Shown: positions 7,912-17,923 of the stretch, piece after piece
How the letters are laid out: the number at the start of each line of letters is the position of its first letter
Numbering within the stretch: position 1 is the first letter of the stretch
NCBI RefSeq assembly: GCF_001425705.1
Contig: NZ_LMDC01000030.1
Coordinates: 124,001 to 188,000, forward strand
Length of the DNA: 64,000 nucleotides
Direction of reading: 5' to 3'
DNA from: Pelomonas sp. Root1217
GTDB lineage: Bacteria; Pseudomonadota; Gammaproteobacteria; Burkholderiales; Burkholderiaceae_C
Notes under the pieces: generated by a model
What the model was told of the DNA's origin: nothing
The model's input: the letters and a program-made list of their open reading frames with translations, nothing else
Databases searched by the model: none
Translations under genes and position numbers: made by a program

Positions 7912-8414
7912 CGGTCGCGGCGCGGCGGCAAGGCTTGATCAGCGTTGTTGCTGTAGCCGCTGGTCGACGTGTCGGTCGTGGCCGTCGTGGTCGTGCTGGA
8001 CGTCGTCGTGTCGGTGCTGCTCGGGTAGGCAGGCGTGCTCGACTGCGTCTGGGCTGGCATGGGCGGTGCGGCGCTGACATCCGTCGCCGGCGTGATCGGC
8101 GGCGAGGCCTCGCTGGTCGTGGTGGTCGTAGTCGTCGCAGGCTGCGACTCGATGCTGGCCACAGGTGCCGCCGGGGCCGGGGTCTCGGCGGGCATCGCTA
8201 CCGTCGTCGTCGTGTCCACGGGATTGGGCTCGCTCGTCCTGTCCAGCGGATTGGTGGGCGTGGCCTCAGCCAGGGTCGGGGTGGTATCGGCATCGCGCGA
8301 CAGGCCGGCGGTTTCGTCGCTGGAACGCGTGGATGCGCAGCCGGCGACACCAATCACCAGCGCGGCTGTCGCCAGCGCAACGGTCGTCGACAAGGGGTTG
8401 AATTTCTTGCTCAT
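7905..8414 (-). CDS. Thr/Ser/Pro-rich lipoprotein of unknown function
   Basis: The 169-residue product begins with a lipoprotein signal (ATAALVIGVAGCAST), with the lipobox Cys near residue 26. The mature part is almost entirely low complexity: Thr, Ser, Pro, Ala and acidic residues, with runs such as TTTTTT and TTTSSTTTT. It ends with RRDRH. No domain is recognisable. The composition suggests an extended, flexible stalk tethered to a membrane. The ATG at 8414 has GGAGAG 6 bases upstream. The gene is divergent from the tetR gene and convergent with the asparaginase gene. The repetitive Thr codons are the kind of tract that varies in length between strains. Confidence 0.75.
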   Translation of the reverse strand: MSKKFNPLSTTVALATAALVIGVAGCASTRSSDETAGLSRDADTTPTLAEATPTNPLDRTSEPNPVDTTTTVAMPAETPAPAAPVASIESQPATTTTTTTSEASPPITPATDVSAAPPMPAQTQSSTPAYPSSTDTTTSSTTTTATTDTSTSGYSNNADQALPPRRDRH

Positions 8415-8605
8415 GATGAACTCTCCAAGGTTGATGAAGCGGTTCACGCTGCCATCACCTGGCAGCGCGGCGCGGCCAACGCCGCCCGTGCAGGCCGGCA
8501 AAGACCGTTCCCGTGCCGGAAGCACCCCCTGCCGGCTGAGCCCATCTGGCGCCTTGTGCGGCGGCGTGTCAGTCGCCAGTCGATAAGAAACGATACAAAA
8601 CGCGA

Positions 8606-8625
8606 CCAAGCAAGCGCTTGATTGG
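8606..8625. promoter_or_regulatory. Candidate TetR operator palindrome
   Basis: The 20-mer CCAAGCAAGCGCTTGATTGG is a near-perfect palindrome: nine of ten half-site positions match, with CAAGCGCTTG at its centre. It ends 17 bases before the tetR start codon, in the 228-base gap between the divergent lipoprotein and tetR genes. This is where an autoregulatory TetR operator is normally found. The rest of the gap (8415-8605) shows only the lipoprotein ribosome site. Confidence 0.55.
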
Positions 8626-8642
8626 CTTTACAGTCCAGGCCC

Positions 8643-9281
8643 ATGCGTGCCGTGAAGCCTCCCTCGCCCGACCCGTTGCCGCCGCGCGAGCGCTTGCTGC
8701 GGGAGGCCATGTGCCTGTTCGGCGAACGCGGCTTCGACGCGGTGACGACGCGGGAGATCTGCGCCGCGGCGGGTGTCAACCCGGGTGCCATCCACTATCA
8801 CTTCGTTGACAAGGACGGCCTCTACCGGGAGGTGCTGCGCCTGCCCGTGCAGGAACTGCAGCAGCAACTCGCCGGCTTCGACGCCCCCGATCTGTCGCTG
8901 CACGAGGCCATCCGCCGCTTCCTGCAGCCCTTCCTGTTCGACGACGGCGCCTGCAGCGCCCAGATGTTCTTCCGCGAGATGCAGGCCCCCAGCCCCATCT
9001 TCATGGAGACGGTGGCCCAGGAGGTCGGGCCCATCTTCGACCGCTTCGCCCGCCTGCTGGCCCGCCACGCCGGCCTGGCCGAGCCGACGGCCGCCATCCA
9101 CCAGCTCGCCATGGGGCTGCAGGCCATGGCCCATGACTACTCGATGACCCGGCCGATGCTCGACGCCTTCCACCCCGAACTGCTGGCCGACGACCCCCTG
9201 CTCGAACAGACCTGCGCCCGCCTCGCCGACTGGGGCTGCGCCCTGGTTGCCTACGAAAGCGCTAAACACGCCGCCCCATGA
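8643..9281 (+). CDS. TetR family repressor (CecR/DUF1956-like) of the RND operon
   Basis: The 212-residue protein has an N-terminal TetR helix-turn-helix (TTREICAAAGVNPGAIHYHF, roughly residues 35-60). Its C-terminal ligand domain resembles the CecR/YbiH group, with a conserved MFFREMQAPSPIF stretch. I chose ATG 8643; a TTG 21 bases upstream would fall inside the palindrome at 8606-8625. Its stop overlaps the start of the outer-membrane factor gene (ATGA), so regulator and pump are co-transcribed. The likely role is repression of its own operon until a toxic compound binds. The inducer cannot be told from sequence. Confidence 0.88.
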   Translation: MRAVKPPSPDPLPPRERLLREAMCLFGERGFDAVTTREICAAAGVNPGAIHYHFVDKDGLYREVLRLPVQELQQQLAGFDAPDLSLHEAIRRFLQPFLFDDGACSAQMFFREMQAPSPIFMETVAQEVGPIFDRFARLLARHAGLAEPTAAIHQLAMGLQAMAHDYSMTRPMLDAFHPELLADDPLLEQTCARLADWGCALVAYESAKHAAP

Positions 9282-10732
9282 ACTCCTCCAGACGACGCCT
9301 TCTCCTTGCCGCGCCCCTGCTGGTGCTGCTGAGCGCCTGCATGACGGCGCCGCCCGCCGTCGCGCCCGCCGCGACCGCCATTCCCGCGGCCTGGCGCTCG
9401 CCGTTGCCGCACGGTGGCAACACCGCGGCCCTGGCCGAGTGGTGGGGCGCCTTCAAGGACCCGGAACTGGCCCGACTGGTGGCGCGGGCTGAAGGCAACA
9501 GCCCGACGCTGGCCCAGGCTGCCGCCCGTCGCCGCCAGGCCGAGGCGAACGCCACGCAGGCCCGCGCCGCCCTGCTGCCGCAGCTGAACGCCAACGCCCA
9601 GGCCCAGCGCGGCCGCAACCTCAACGCCGTGCCCGGCCTGAGCACCCAGGGCAGCGCGCAGTTCAACGCCAGTTGGGAGATCGACCTCTTCGGCGGCCAG
9701 CGCGCCGCCGCAGCGGCCGAGAACCTGCAGGCCCAGGCCGCAACGTCGGACTGGCATGCCGCGCGCGTCAGCCTCGCCGCCGACGTCGCCCAGGCGTATG
9801 TGCAACTGCGCCTGGCCCAGGGCCACGAGGAATCGTCCGAACTGGACCTGCGCTTTGCCGAACAGATCACCACCTGGGCCCGCGAGCAGCAGAGGGCGGG
9901 CCTGATCAGCGCCAGCGACGCCGCCCTGCTGAACACCGATCGCGCCATCGCGTCGGCGGCCCGCAGCCAATGGCGGGCCGAGGCCCAGATCGCGCTGCAG
10001 ACCCTCGCCCTGCTGTGCGGCGAACGCGCCGAGCTGCTGGCTGCGGACCTCGCGCCACCCGCTGTCGCAAGCACCGGCTTCGAGCTCAGGCGCGGCCAGC
10101 CCAGGGCACCGACCTTTGACGTCAATGCGCTGCCCGCCCAGTTGCTGGCGCAGCGCCCGGACGTGGCCGCCGCCCACCAGCGCTGGCTGGCCGCCATCCA
10201 GCAGCAGCGCAGCGTCGAGGCGCAGCGCTGGCCGCAGTTGAGCCTTGGCGCCCTGGCGGGCGAATCGCGGCTGCGCGTTGGCGGCACCAGCAGCAGCGCG
10301 TCGATGTGGGCCGTGGGGCCGTCCTTGAGCCTGCCTCTGTTCGACGGCGGCCAGCGCAAGGCACGCGCGCAGGGCGCCCAGGCTGCCGCCGACGAAGCCG
10401 CCGCGGCCCTGCAGGCGCAGTGGCAGACAGCCGTCGCCGAGGTGGAAGAGTCGCTGCAGCGCGTGGCCGCCGGTGCCGAGCGCGAACGCGAGGTGGATGC
10501 GGTCAAGCGCGAATGGGAAGGCATCGCCCTGCGCTCCTTCTCCCAGGCCCAGGCCGGCCTGCAAAGCGGCGTGCAGCGCAACACCACTTTCCGCAACGCG
10601 CTGGCCGCCTACGACGCGGTGCTCAGCGTGCGCGCCGAGCACGCCCTGGCCTGGATTCGCCTCTACCGCAGCCTCGGCGGCGGCTGGACCGCCGCCGACG
10701 CCCCAACGAACACGAACACCGCTCAGCGATGA
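9278..10732 (+). CDS. RND efflux outer-membrane lipoprotein (NodT/OprM family)
   Basis: This 484-residue protein is the TolC-like outer-membrane channel of a tripartite pump. A lipoprotein signal ends in LVLLSACMTAPP with the modified Cys near residue 21. Two outer-membrane-efflux repeats follow. The first has LARLVARAEGNSPTLAQAAA and WEIDLFGG; the second has LPAQLLAQRPDVAAAHQRW and LSLPLFDGGQRKA. These are hallmarks of the NodT family. Length is normal. It overlaps tetR upstream and the adaptor gene downstream by ATGA junctions, so stoichiometric co-translation is likely. Confidence 0.93.
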   Translation: MNSSRRRLLLAAPLLVLLSACMTAPPAVAPAATAIPAAWRSPLPHGGNTAALAEWWGAFKDPELARLVARAEGNSPTLAQAAARRRQAEANATQARAALLPQLNANAQAQRGRNLNAVPGLSTQGSAQFNASWEIDLFGGQRAAAAAENLQAQAATSDWHAARVSLAADVAQAYVQLRLAQGHEESSELDLRFAEQITTWAREQQRAGLISASDAALLNTDRAIASAARSQWRAEAQIALQTLALLCGERAELLAADLAPPAVASTGFELRRGQPRAPTFDVNALPAQLLAQRPDVAAAHQRWLAAIQQQRSVEAQRWPQLSLGALAGESRLRVGGTSSSASMWAVGPSLSLPLFDGGQRKARAQGAQAAADEAAAALQAQWQTAVAEVEESLQRVAAGAEREREVDAVKREWEGIALRSFSQAQAGLQSGVQRNTTFRNALAAYDAVLSVRAEHALAWIRLYRSLGGGWTAADAPTNTNTAQR

Positions 10733-11829
10733 CCGATATGAAGATCCGCATTCCCTTCCTGACCGCCGCCCTGACCGTCGCCCTGGCGGCGGCCTTTGTC
10801 GCCGCACTGTCCAGTCCCGTCTTCGCCGCCGATCAGGCCGCAAGCGCCGCGCCCAAGCCGGCGCTGACCGTCAAGCGCGTCGTCGCCCAGGCGGGCACCT
10901 GGCCCCAGACCCTGGCCGGCACTGGCTCCATCACCGCCTGGCAGGAGGCCATCATTGGCGCCGAGATCGGCGGCCAGCGCCTGACCGCGTTGCTCGTGGA
11001 CGTGGGTGACCGCGTCAGGAAGGGCCAGCTGCTGGCCAGGCTCAGCCCCGGCACGCTGGAGACCGATCTCGCCGCCAGCAAGGCCGCCCTGCTGGAGGCC
11101 GAAGCCTCGGCCCGTGAGGCCCACCAGACGGCCGAGCGCGTGAAGACGCTGCAGGGCAGCGAAGCGCTGTCGCCACAGGCCATCGACCAGGCCCTGGCGG
11201 CCGACGCCGCCGCGCAGGCCCGCGTGGCCGCTGCCAAGGCGCGCGTGCAGGCCGACCAGTTGCGCCTGTCGTACACGCAGATCACGGCGCCGGACGACGG
11301 CGTCATCAGCGCACGCGTCGCCACGCCGGGTGCTTTGGTGCAACCGGGGCAGGAGCTGTTCCGCCTGCAGCGCCAGGGCCGGCTGGAATGGCGAGCCGAG
11401 GTGCCGGGCGCCGAGCTCGCGCAGCTGAAGACAGGCCAGGTCGTGCGCGTGCAGCCCAGCGGCGCGCCGGCGGTGGAAGGCCGCATCCGCCGCGTCGCAC
11501 CGCAGGTGGACACGCAGACGCGCAACGGCCTCGTCTACGTGGACCTGAAGCCCGGTGAGGCGCTGCGTGCCGGCCTGTTCGCCCGTGGCGACTTCATGCT
11601 CGGCGAGAGCAACGCGCTGACGCTGCCGCAGACGGCGGTGCTGCTGCGCGACGGCTTCAGCTATGTGTTCCGCATCGACGGCAGCAAGGTGCGCGAGCAG
11701 AAGGTGCAGATCGGCCGCCGCGAGGGCAACCGCGTCGAGGTGAAGTCGGGCCTGACCGCCGGCACCGCCGTCGTGGAGTCCGGCGTGGGCTTCCTCGTGG
11801 ACGGCGACACCGTTCGCGTGGCCCCGTAA
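10729..11829 (+). CDS. RND efflux periplasmic adaptor (membrane fusion protein)
   Basis: The 366-residue adaptor links the inner-membrane pump to the outer-membrane channel. A cleavable signal peptide ends near SSPVFAADQA, and no lipobox Cys is present. Order of parts: first half of the lipoyl domain (GSITAWQEAIIGAEIGGQ), an alpha hairpin (about 105-175), the second lipoyl half (YTQITAPDDGVISARVATPG), a beta barrel and the membrane-proximal domain. ATG 10729 overlaps the preceding stop (ATGA). An ATG nine bases later is also possible. The family is the MexA/AcrA/HlyD-like set, closest to the short MdtA/TriA-like adaptors. Confidence 0.92.
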   Translation: MTDMKIRIPFLTAALTVALAAAFVAALSSPVFAADQAASAAPKPALTVKRVVAQAGTWPQTLAGTGSITAWQEAIIGAEIGGQRLTALLVDVGDRVRKGQLLARLSPGTLETDLAASKAALLEAEASAREAHQTAERVKTLQGSEALSPQAIDQALAADAAAQARVAAAKARVQADQLRLSYTQITAPDDGVISARVATPGALVQPGQELFRLQRQGRLEWRAEVPGAELAQLKTGQVVRVQPSGAPAVEGRIRRVAPQVDTQTRNGLVYVDLKPGEALRAGLFARGDFMLGESNALTLPQTAVLLRDGFSYVFRIDGSKVREQKVQIGRREGNRVEVKSGLTAGTAVVESGVGFLVDGDTVRVAP

Positions 11830-11841
11830 GGAGACGCCCCC

Positions 11842-14800
11842 ATGTTCAACGTCTCCCGCTGGTCGATCGCCAACCCGGTGCCGGCCATCATGCTCTTCAT
11901 CATGCTGACGGCGGCCGGTCTCTACGGCTTCAAGCAGATGAAGATCCAGCAGTTCCCCGACATCGAACTGCCCACCATCGTCGTCAGTGCTTCGCTGCCC
12001 GGCGCCGCGCCGGCGCAGATGGAGACCGAGGTGGCCCGCAAGATCGAGAACTCGGTCGCCACGGCCCAGGGCGTCAAGCACATCTACACCAAGGTGCAGG
12101 ACGGCATCGCCACGGTCACCGTCGAGTACCGGCTGGAGAAGCCGCTGCAGGAGGCGCTGGACGACACGCGTGACGCCGTCGCGAAGGTGCGTGCCGACCT
12201 GCCGGCCGACCTGCGCGACCCGGTCATCACCAAGATGAACCTGTCGGGCATGCCCATCCTGACCTACACGGTTTCAAGCAACCGCATGGACGACGAGGCG
12301 CTGTCCTGGTTCGTCGACAACCAGGTCGCCAAGCGTCTGCTGGCGGTGCGCGGCGTCGGCTCGGTGGCGCGCGTCGGCGGCGTCAGCCGTGAGCTGCGCG
12401 TGGAGATCGACCCGGCCCGGCTGCTGGCCCTGCGTGTCAGCGCGGCCGACGTGTCACGCCAGCTCAAGCAGGTGCAGCAGGAAGCCCCCGGCGGCCGCGC
12501 GACGCTGGGTGGTGCCGAGCAGACGCTGCGCACCATCGCCACCGTGCAGACGGCGGACGAGCTGGCGGCGATGAGCATTCCCCTGTCGGATGGGCGTCAC
12601 GTCCGGCTCGACCAGGTCGCCACGGTCAGCGACACGCTGGCCGAGAAGCGCGCCGGTGCCTTCCTGAACGGCAAGCCCGTCGTCGGCTTCGAGATCGTGC
12701 GCGCCAAGGGCGCCGGCGAGGTGGACGTGGCCGAGCGCATCCGCACAGCACTCGAGGAGCTGAAGACGGCCCACCCCGACATCACGGTCACCGAGGCCTT
12801 CAACTTCGTCGACCCCGTCATCGAGAACTACGACGGCAGCATGAAACTGCTGCTGGAGGGAGCGGCGCTGGCCGTGCTGGTGGTCTTCCTGTTCCTGCGC
12901 GACTGGCGTGCCACGTTTGTGAGCGCCGTAGCCCTGCCCCTGTCGGCGATTCCCGCCTTCCTGGTCATGCACTGGATGGGCTTCACGCTCAACGTCGTGA
13001 CGCTGCTGTCGCTGTCTCTCGTCATCGGCGTGCTGGTGGACGATGCCATCGTCGAGATCGAGAACATCATGCGCCACCTGAGCATGGGCAAGACGCCCCT
13101 GGAAGCGGCGCGCGAGGCGGCGGACGAGATCGGCCTGGCCGTCATCGCGACGACCTTCACGCTGATTGCCGTCTTCCTGCCCACCGCCTTCATGAGCGGC
13201 GTGGTCGGCAAGTTCTTCGTGCAGTTCGGCTGGACGGCCTCCATCGCCGTGTTCTTCTCCCTCGTCGTCGCCCGCATGCTGACGCCGATGATGGCGGCCT
13301 ACATCCTGAAACCGCCCAAGCGCGAGCACAAGGAACCGTTCTGGATGGCCCGCTATCTGCGCGCCGCGCGCTGGGCCTTCACCCACAAGGGCAAGACCCT
13401 GGCCATTGCCGCGGCCTTCGGCGTGGCGGCCTGCACACCGCTGTTCATGGGCGCCATCCCCGGCGCCTTCATCCCGCCGGACGACCTCAGCCAGACGCAG
13501 GTGAGTATCGAACTGCCGCCGGGCAGCACCTATGCGCAGACGGCCGCCATCGCCGAGCAGGCGCGCGCCGCCGCCGCCGCGCACAAGCAGGTCAAGCTGG
13601 TCTACACGGCGGTGGGCGGCGGCAGCGCCGGGGGCGACCCCTTCGCGATGAGCGGCGCGGCCGAGGCCCGCAAGGCCACGCTCACGCTGAACCTGACGCC
13701 CCGGAACGAGCGTCGCGGCATCAGTAAACAGCAGATCGAGCGCGAGCTGCGCGAAAAGCTGGAGAACATCGCCGGCGCCCGCGTCAAGGTGACCTTCGGC
13801 GGCTCCAACGACAAATACCAGCTCGTGCTGGCCGGCGAGGACGGCGACGCGTTGGCCGCCCACGCGGCCAAGGTCGAGAAGGAGTTGCGCGGCCTGCCCG
13901 GCATCGGCCAGGTGACGAGCAGCTCCAGCCTGCAGCGCCCCGAACTCATCGTGCGCCCCGACACGGCGCGTGCGGCCGACCTGGGCGTGTCCACCGCCGC
14001 CATTGCCGACACGCTGCGCATCGCTACCGCGGGCGACTACGACCAGCTGCTGCCCAAGCTCAACCTCAGCCAGCGCCAGGTGCCCATCGTCGTGCGCCTG
14101 CCCGACGCGGCGCGCGCCGACCTGGCCCTGCTCGGCCAGTTGACCGTGCCCGGCACCCATGGCCCCGTGCCGCTGCAGCAGGTGGCCGAGCTGACGGTGA
14201 CCAGCGGCCCGGCCCAGATCGACCGCTTCGACCGCCTGCGCAACGTCAACTTCGAGATCGAGCTGAACGGCATGCCTCTCAGCGAAGTGCAGGCCGCGGC
14301 CGCAGCCCTGCCCAGCATCGCCAACCTGCCGCCGGGCGTTAGCAAGGCCGAGATCGGCGATGCCGAGGCCTTTGCCGAACTCGGCCAGGGTTTCGCGCTG
14401 GCCATGGGCACGGGTGTCGCCTGCATCTACATCGTGCTGGTGCTGCTGTTCCACGCCTGGGTGCAGCCGGTGACCATCCTGGGCGCGCTGGTGCTGTCCA
14501 TCCCGGGCGCCATCCTGGCGCTGTTCGTGACCGGTACCGACCTGTCCATGCCGGCCATGATCGGCATGATCATGCTGATGGGCATCGCGACCAAGAACTC
14601 CATCCTGCTGGTGGAGTACGCCATCGTTGCCCAGCGCGAACAGGGGCTGACGCGCCTGGACGCTCTGCTGGACGCCTGCCACAAGCGCGCCCGGCCCATC
14701 GTCATGACGACGCTGGCCATGGGTGCGGGCATGCTGCCGATCGCGCTGGGTTTCGGCACCGACCCGAGCTTCCGCGCCCCGATGGCCATCGTCGTCATTG

Positions 14801-14937
14801 GCGGGCTGATCACCAGCACCTTCCTGAGCCTGCTGGTGATCCCGGTGCTCTATGAAGTGGTGGACGACATGATCCAGCGCTTCACACGCCGCAAGAAGCG
14901 TCCGCAGGTCGAGGAAGGCGCCGTCAGCTCAGCCTGA
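11842..14937 (+). CDS. RND multidrug efflux pump, inner-membrane subunit
   Basis: This 1031-residue protein has the AcrB/MexB fold: 12 membrane helices and two large periplasmic loops. It uses the proton gradient to export drugs or other toxic molecules. The proton-relay aspartates are in [12 protein letters not shown] (TM4) and the partner Lys is in [15 protein letters not shown] (TM10). The N-terminus [18 protein letters not shown] is typical of the group. GGAG lies 9 bases before the ATG, and the gene follows the adaptor by 12 bases. Its last 14 bases overlap the convergent chemotaxis receptor gene. Substrate is not predictable; with a CecR-like regulator, an antibiotic or aromatic toxin is plausible. 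Confidence 0.95.
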   Translation: MFNVSRWSIANPVPAIMLFIMLTAAGLYGFKQMKIQQFPDIELPTIVVSASLPGAAPAQMETEVARKIENSVATAQGVKHIYTKVQDGIATVTVEYRLEKPLQEALDDTRDAVAKVRADLPADLRDPVITKMNLSGMPILTYTVSSNRMDDEALSWFVDNQVAKRLLAVRGVGSVARVGGVSRELRVEIDPARLLALRVSAADVSRQLKQVQQEAPGGRATLGGAEQTLRTIATVQTADELAAMSIPLSDGRHVRLDQVATVSDTLAEKRAGAFLNGKPVVGFEIVRAKGAGEVDVAERIRTALEELKTAHPDITVTEAFNFVDPVIENYDGSMKLLLEGAALAVLVVFLFLRDWRATFVSAVALPLSAIPAFLVMHWMGFTLNVVTLLSLSLVIGVLVDDAIVEIENIMRHLSMGKTPLEAAREAADEIGLAVIATTFTLIAVFLPTAFMSGVVGKFFVQFGWTASIAVFFSLVVARMLTPMMAAYILKPPKREHKEPFWMARYLRAARWAFTHKGKTLAIAAAFGVAACTPLFMGAIPGAFIPPDDLSQTQVSIELPPGSTYAQTAAIAEQARAAAAAHKQVKLVYTAVGGGSAGGDPFAMSGAAEARKATLTLNLTPRNERRGISKQQIERELREKLENIAGARVKVTFGGSNDKYQLVLAGEDGDALAAHAAKVEKELRGLPGIGQVTSSSSLQRPELIVRPDTARAADLGVSTAAIADTLRIATAGDYDQLLPKLNLSQRQVPIVVRLPDAARADLALLGQLTVPGTHGPVPLQQVAELTVTSGPAQIDRFDRLRNVNFEIELNGMPLSEVQAAAAALPSIANLPPGVSKAEIGDAEAFAELGQGFALAMGTGVACIYIVLVLLFHAWVQPVTILGALVLSIPGAILALFVTGTDLSMPAMIGMIMLMGIATKNSILLVEYAIVAQREQGLTRLDALLDACHKRARPIVMTTLAMGAGMLPIALGFGTDPSFRAPMAIVVIGGLITSTFLSLLVIPVLYEVVDDMIQRFTRRKKRPQVEEGAVSSA

Positions 14938-16480
14938 ACACGGCGACCGACTGCGACAGCTCATCGGCCTGCAACTGCAGGCTGTGAGCGGCGGCCGCCG
15001 ACTCCTCCACCAGCGCGGCGTTCTGTTGCGTCATCTGGTCCAGGCGCGAGATGGCCTGGCCGATCTGGCCGATGCCTGTGCTCTGTTCGCTGGTGGCATG
15101 GCTGATCTCGGCGACGATTTCGGAGACGCGTGCGATGGAGGCGTTGATCTCCTTCATCGTCTCGCCGGCCTGGGCGACGAGGGCCGCACCGCTGTCCACG
15201 CTTTCGGTGCTGCGCGTGATCAGCCCCTTGATCTCCTTGGCAGCTTCGGCCGAGCGCTGCGCCAGCGTGCGCACCTCGGCCGCGACGACGGCGAAGCCGC
15301 GCCCCTGCTCACCGGCGCGCGCCGCTTCCACCGCGGCGTTCAGCGCCAGGATGTTGGTCTGGAAGGCGATGCCGTCGATCGTGCCGATGATGTCGCTGAT
15401 CTTGTGAGATGAGCTGCTGATGCGGCCCATGGTCGCGACCACCTCGCTGACCACCGCGCCACCGCGGCGCGCCACCTCGGCGGCGTCGCCAGCCAGCTTG
15501 TCAGCCTGGCGTGCGGACTCGGCGTTGTGCGTGACGCTGGCAGTGAGTTCCTCCATCGCCGAGGCCGTTTCCTGCAGATTCGATGCTGCCTGCTCGGTGC
15601 GTGAGCTGAGGTCGTGGCTGCCGACGGCCACCTCCCTGGATGCGGTGGCGATGCTGTCGGTGGCGCCACGCACCTTGCGCACCACGGTCACCAGGGAGTT
15701 CTGCATCGCGGCCAGGCCGTGCATCAGCTTGGCCGTCTCGTCGCGGCCGCGGGCCTGCACGTCGCCGGTCAGGTCCTGCCGCGAGATGCGTTCAGCCGCC
15801 GCGACAGCGCGCTGCAGCGACGTGAGGATGGACTTGGAATTGGCGTGCAACAGCAGGGCCAGCACGGCGATGGCCACCAACAGCAACACGACCAGCCCAG
15901 TGCGAGATGACGCGAAGCGCGCGTCGATCTGCGCGATCTGCTGCTCGGAGTTCTTGTCGATGAGCTGGGTCAGGGCCGCCAGCTCCTTGTCCAACGCCCG
16001 CACCGGGCCCTTGATCGCCTCCATGCCCTTGTTGGCTTGGGCGGTGTCCGGGAATTCGCCCTTGGCGACCCGCTCGGCAAACGGCAGGAAGCCTTCGCGA
16101 TAGGCCTTCAGCGCGCGCTGGGCCTCGCCCACGGCGGCGAGAATCTGCGGGTTCAGCTGGAGAGTGGCAACCTTGTCCAGCGCGCTACGCGCTTTCTGTT
16201 CGGCCTCGTCCCATTCCTTGCGGTATCTGCCGACCGCTTGGGCGTCGGCAATGTTGATCAGGGTGTCCTTCTCGTAACGCCGCAGATTGCCGACGGCTGC
16301 GCGTGCATTGGACAGCTGGGCCTGGGCTTCGACGTCGTTGTCGACGAAGTGCTTGAGTTGGCCGCTGGCGTCAGACTGGGCCAGCAGGCCCGACCCGCCG
16401 ATCAGCAACATGCCCAGGCCAGCCAGCACGCCCACGGCGGCCAGCCTCGCCCGGATCGGAAATTGGTTCATGTCGATCAT
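14924..16480 (-). CDS. Methyl-accepting chemotaxis protein
   Basis: This 518-residue receptor has the classical Tar/Tsr layout. TM1 is near residues 12-34, a periplasmic four-helix-bundle sensor runs to about 190, TM2 spans about 192-213, HAMP follows, and a cytoplasmic signalling coiled coil runs from about 265 to the end. The hairpin tip that binds CheA/CheW is present ([20 protein letters not shown]). Methylation helices include [20 protein letters not shown]. No C-terminal NWETF-like CheR tether is visible. GGAGGG lies 5 bases before ATG 16480. The gene overlaps the end of the convergent RND pump gene by 14 bases. The ligand is unknown. Confidence 0.94.
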   Translation of the reverse strand: MIDMNQFPIRARLAAVGVLAGLGMLLIGGSGLLAQSDASGQLKHFVDNDVEAQAQLSNARAAVGNLRRYEKDTLINIADAQAVGRYRKEWDEAEQKARSALDKVATLQLNPQILAAVGEAQRALKAYREGFLPFAERVAKGEFPDTAQANKGMEAIKGPVRALDKELAALTQLIDKNSEQQIAQIDARFASSRTGLVVLLLVAIAVLALLLHANSKSILTSLQRAVAAAERISRQDLTGDVQARGRDETAKLMHGLAAMQNSLVTVVRKVRGATDSIATASREVAVGSHDLSSRTEQAASNLQETASAMEELTASVTHNAESARQADKLAGDAAEVARRGGAVVSEVVATMGRISSSSHKISDIIGTIDGIAFQTNILALNAAVEAARAGEQGRGFAVVAAEVRTLAQRSAEAAKEIKGLITRSTESVDSGAALVAQAGETMKEINASIARVSEIVAEISHATSEQSTGIGQIGQAISRLDQMTQQNAALVEESAAAAHSLQLQADELSQSVAVFRLS

Positions 16481-16540
16481 GGCACCCTCCTCGCCCCCCG
16501 TTGGGCAAGGCCGAGATTAGCCATTTCTGATCGATTTGGG

Positions 16541-17923
16541 CTAATTAGTGGCCCAAAGCTCGCGCATGGCCGCCTCGAAGGCATCCCCCACCCGCGCGGG
16601 CGCGCGCCAAGGCCGGGCCCGCCCGGCCACCCAGACGGATTGCCAGGGCGAACCGTTGCTGCCGAAGACGACAGCGTCCAGCAAGGCTTCGTCCGGAAGG
16701 CCACGCAGCGCGTCCGCGTCTCGGTTGAGCACCAACGCGTCCGCGCGGGCGCCGGGCGCCAAGCCCCAGGCCGCGAAACCGGCGGCACGGGCGCCACCGT
16801 GGACGGCGGCGTCGAAGAGCCTGGCCGCGCTGGACGGTTGGCTGCCGGGCGCCGACGCGACATTGCGCTGGCGCAAGACCAGGCGCTGGCCGTACTCCAG
16901 CCAGCGGAGCTCCTCCACCCAGCCGCGCGTGACCTGGCTGTCCGAGCCGACCGTCAGCGGCACGCCGCCGCCCAGCCAGGCGGCCAAGTCGGCCAGGCCG
17001 TCACCCAGGTTGGCCTCGGTGCCGGGGCAGATGACGATGCCGGCGCCGCTGCGGGCGACGGCCTCGATCTCGGCCGGTTCGGCATGGGTGGCATGGACCA
17101 GCTGCCAGCGCGGGTCCAGATGACCCTCGTCAGCCAGCCACTGGATGGGGCGACGGCCGGTCGCAGCGAGGCAGTCGGCCACCTCGGCCGTCTGCTCGGC
17201 CACGTGGATGTGGATGGGCAGGTCGGCGGCACCCACGAGATCCTGCAGGCGGGCGATGTCGCGTGGCGAGGCGCCGCGCAGCGAGTGCAGGGCCACGCCG
17301 GCGTTCACGCGCGGCAGGCCGGCGGCCAAGACGCGCTGGCTGGCGCGCCAGACCCAGTCGGCATCGGCGGCAAAGCGGTGCTGGTCGGGCCGCAAGCCCG
17401 TGTTCGCCTCATTCACAGCGAAGCCGCTGCGCGTATAGACGACCGGTAGCAGCGTCAGGCCGATGCCAACGTCCTCGGCGGCCTCGGCCAGGGCCCATGC
17501 CATCTCGAGCTCGTCGTCGAAGTGCTGGCCTTGCGCGGGATGGTGCAGGTAGTGGAATTCGCAGACCTGGGTGTAGCCGCCGCGCAGCATCTCCGCATAG
17601 AGCTGGCTGGCGACCGCGCGCAGTTGCGCCGGCGAGATGCGCAGGGCCAGCGCATACATGCGGTCGCGCCAGCTCCAGAAGTCGTCCTGGCCCGCCTCTC
17701 GGCGTTCGGCCAGGCCGACGAAGGCGCGCTGGAAGGCATGGCTGTGGGCGTTGACAAGACTTGGGATGAGCGGGCCGGCCAGCACCTCGGCATCGGCAGG
17801 CGCAGGCTGGTTGACCGAGATGTCGGACCAGTGCCCACTCGCATCGACGGTCAGCAACACATCTCGCTGCCAGCGGCCGTCGACCCAGGCCAGGGGGGCG
17901 TGCAGTCGCTTCAAGGCTGCCAT
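16541..17923 (-). CDS. hutF: Formimidoylglutamate deiminase HutF
   Basis: HutF converts N-formimino-L-glutamate to N-formyl-L-glutamate and ammonia, the fourth step of the five-step histidine pathway. The 460 residues have the amidohydrolase fold with a metal motif in NAHSHAFQRAFVG and the HutF-typical FWSWRDRMYALA segment. Further conserved parts are YTQVCEFHYLHH, the ligand His in HIHVAEQ and GSDSQVTRGWVEELRWLEYG. It is the last gene of hutC-D-I-G-F, and its start overlaps the hutG stop by 13 bases. Having hutF together with hutG means the cell uses the route through formylglutamate rather than the one-step HutG formiminoglutamase. Confidence 0.95.
   Translation of the reverse strand: MAALKRLHAPLAWVDGRWQRDVLLTVDASGHWSDISVNQPAPADAEVLAGPLIPSLVNAHSHAFQRAFVGLAERREAGQDDFWSWRDRMYALALRISPAQLRAVASQLYAEMLRGGYTQVCEFHYLHHPAQGQHFDDELEMAWALAEAAEDVGIGLTLLPVVYTRSGFAVNEANTGLRPDQHRFAADADWVWRASQRVLAAGLPRVNAGVALHSLRGASPRDIARLQDLVGAADLPIHIHVAEQTAEVADCLAATGRRPIQWLADEGHLDPRWQLVHATHAEPAEIEAVARSGAGIVICPGTEANLGDGLADLAAWLGGGVPLTVGSDSQVTRGWVEELRWLEYGQRLVLRQRNVASAPGSQPSSAARLFDAAVHGGARAAGFAAWGLAPGARADALVLNRDADALRGLPDEALLDAVVFGSNGSPWQSVWVAGRARPWRAPARVGDAFEAAMRELWATN

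Noticed and set aside
9251..10843. Long minus-strand open frame of 530 codons opposite the outer-membrane factor gene
   Set aside because: It has no domain, lies wholly antisense to a well-matched gene family, and long antisense frames are expected in GC-rich DNA. The same applies to 230-1279, 12454-14682, 28085-29530 and 30980-32449.
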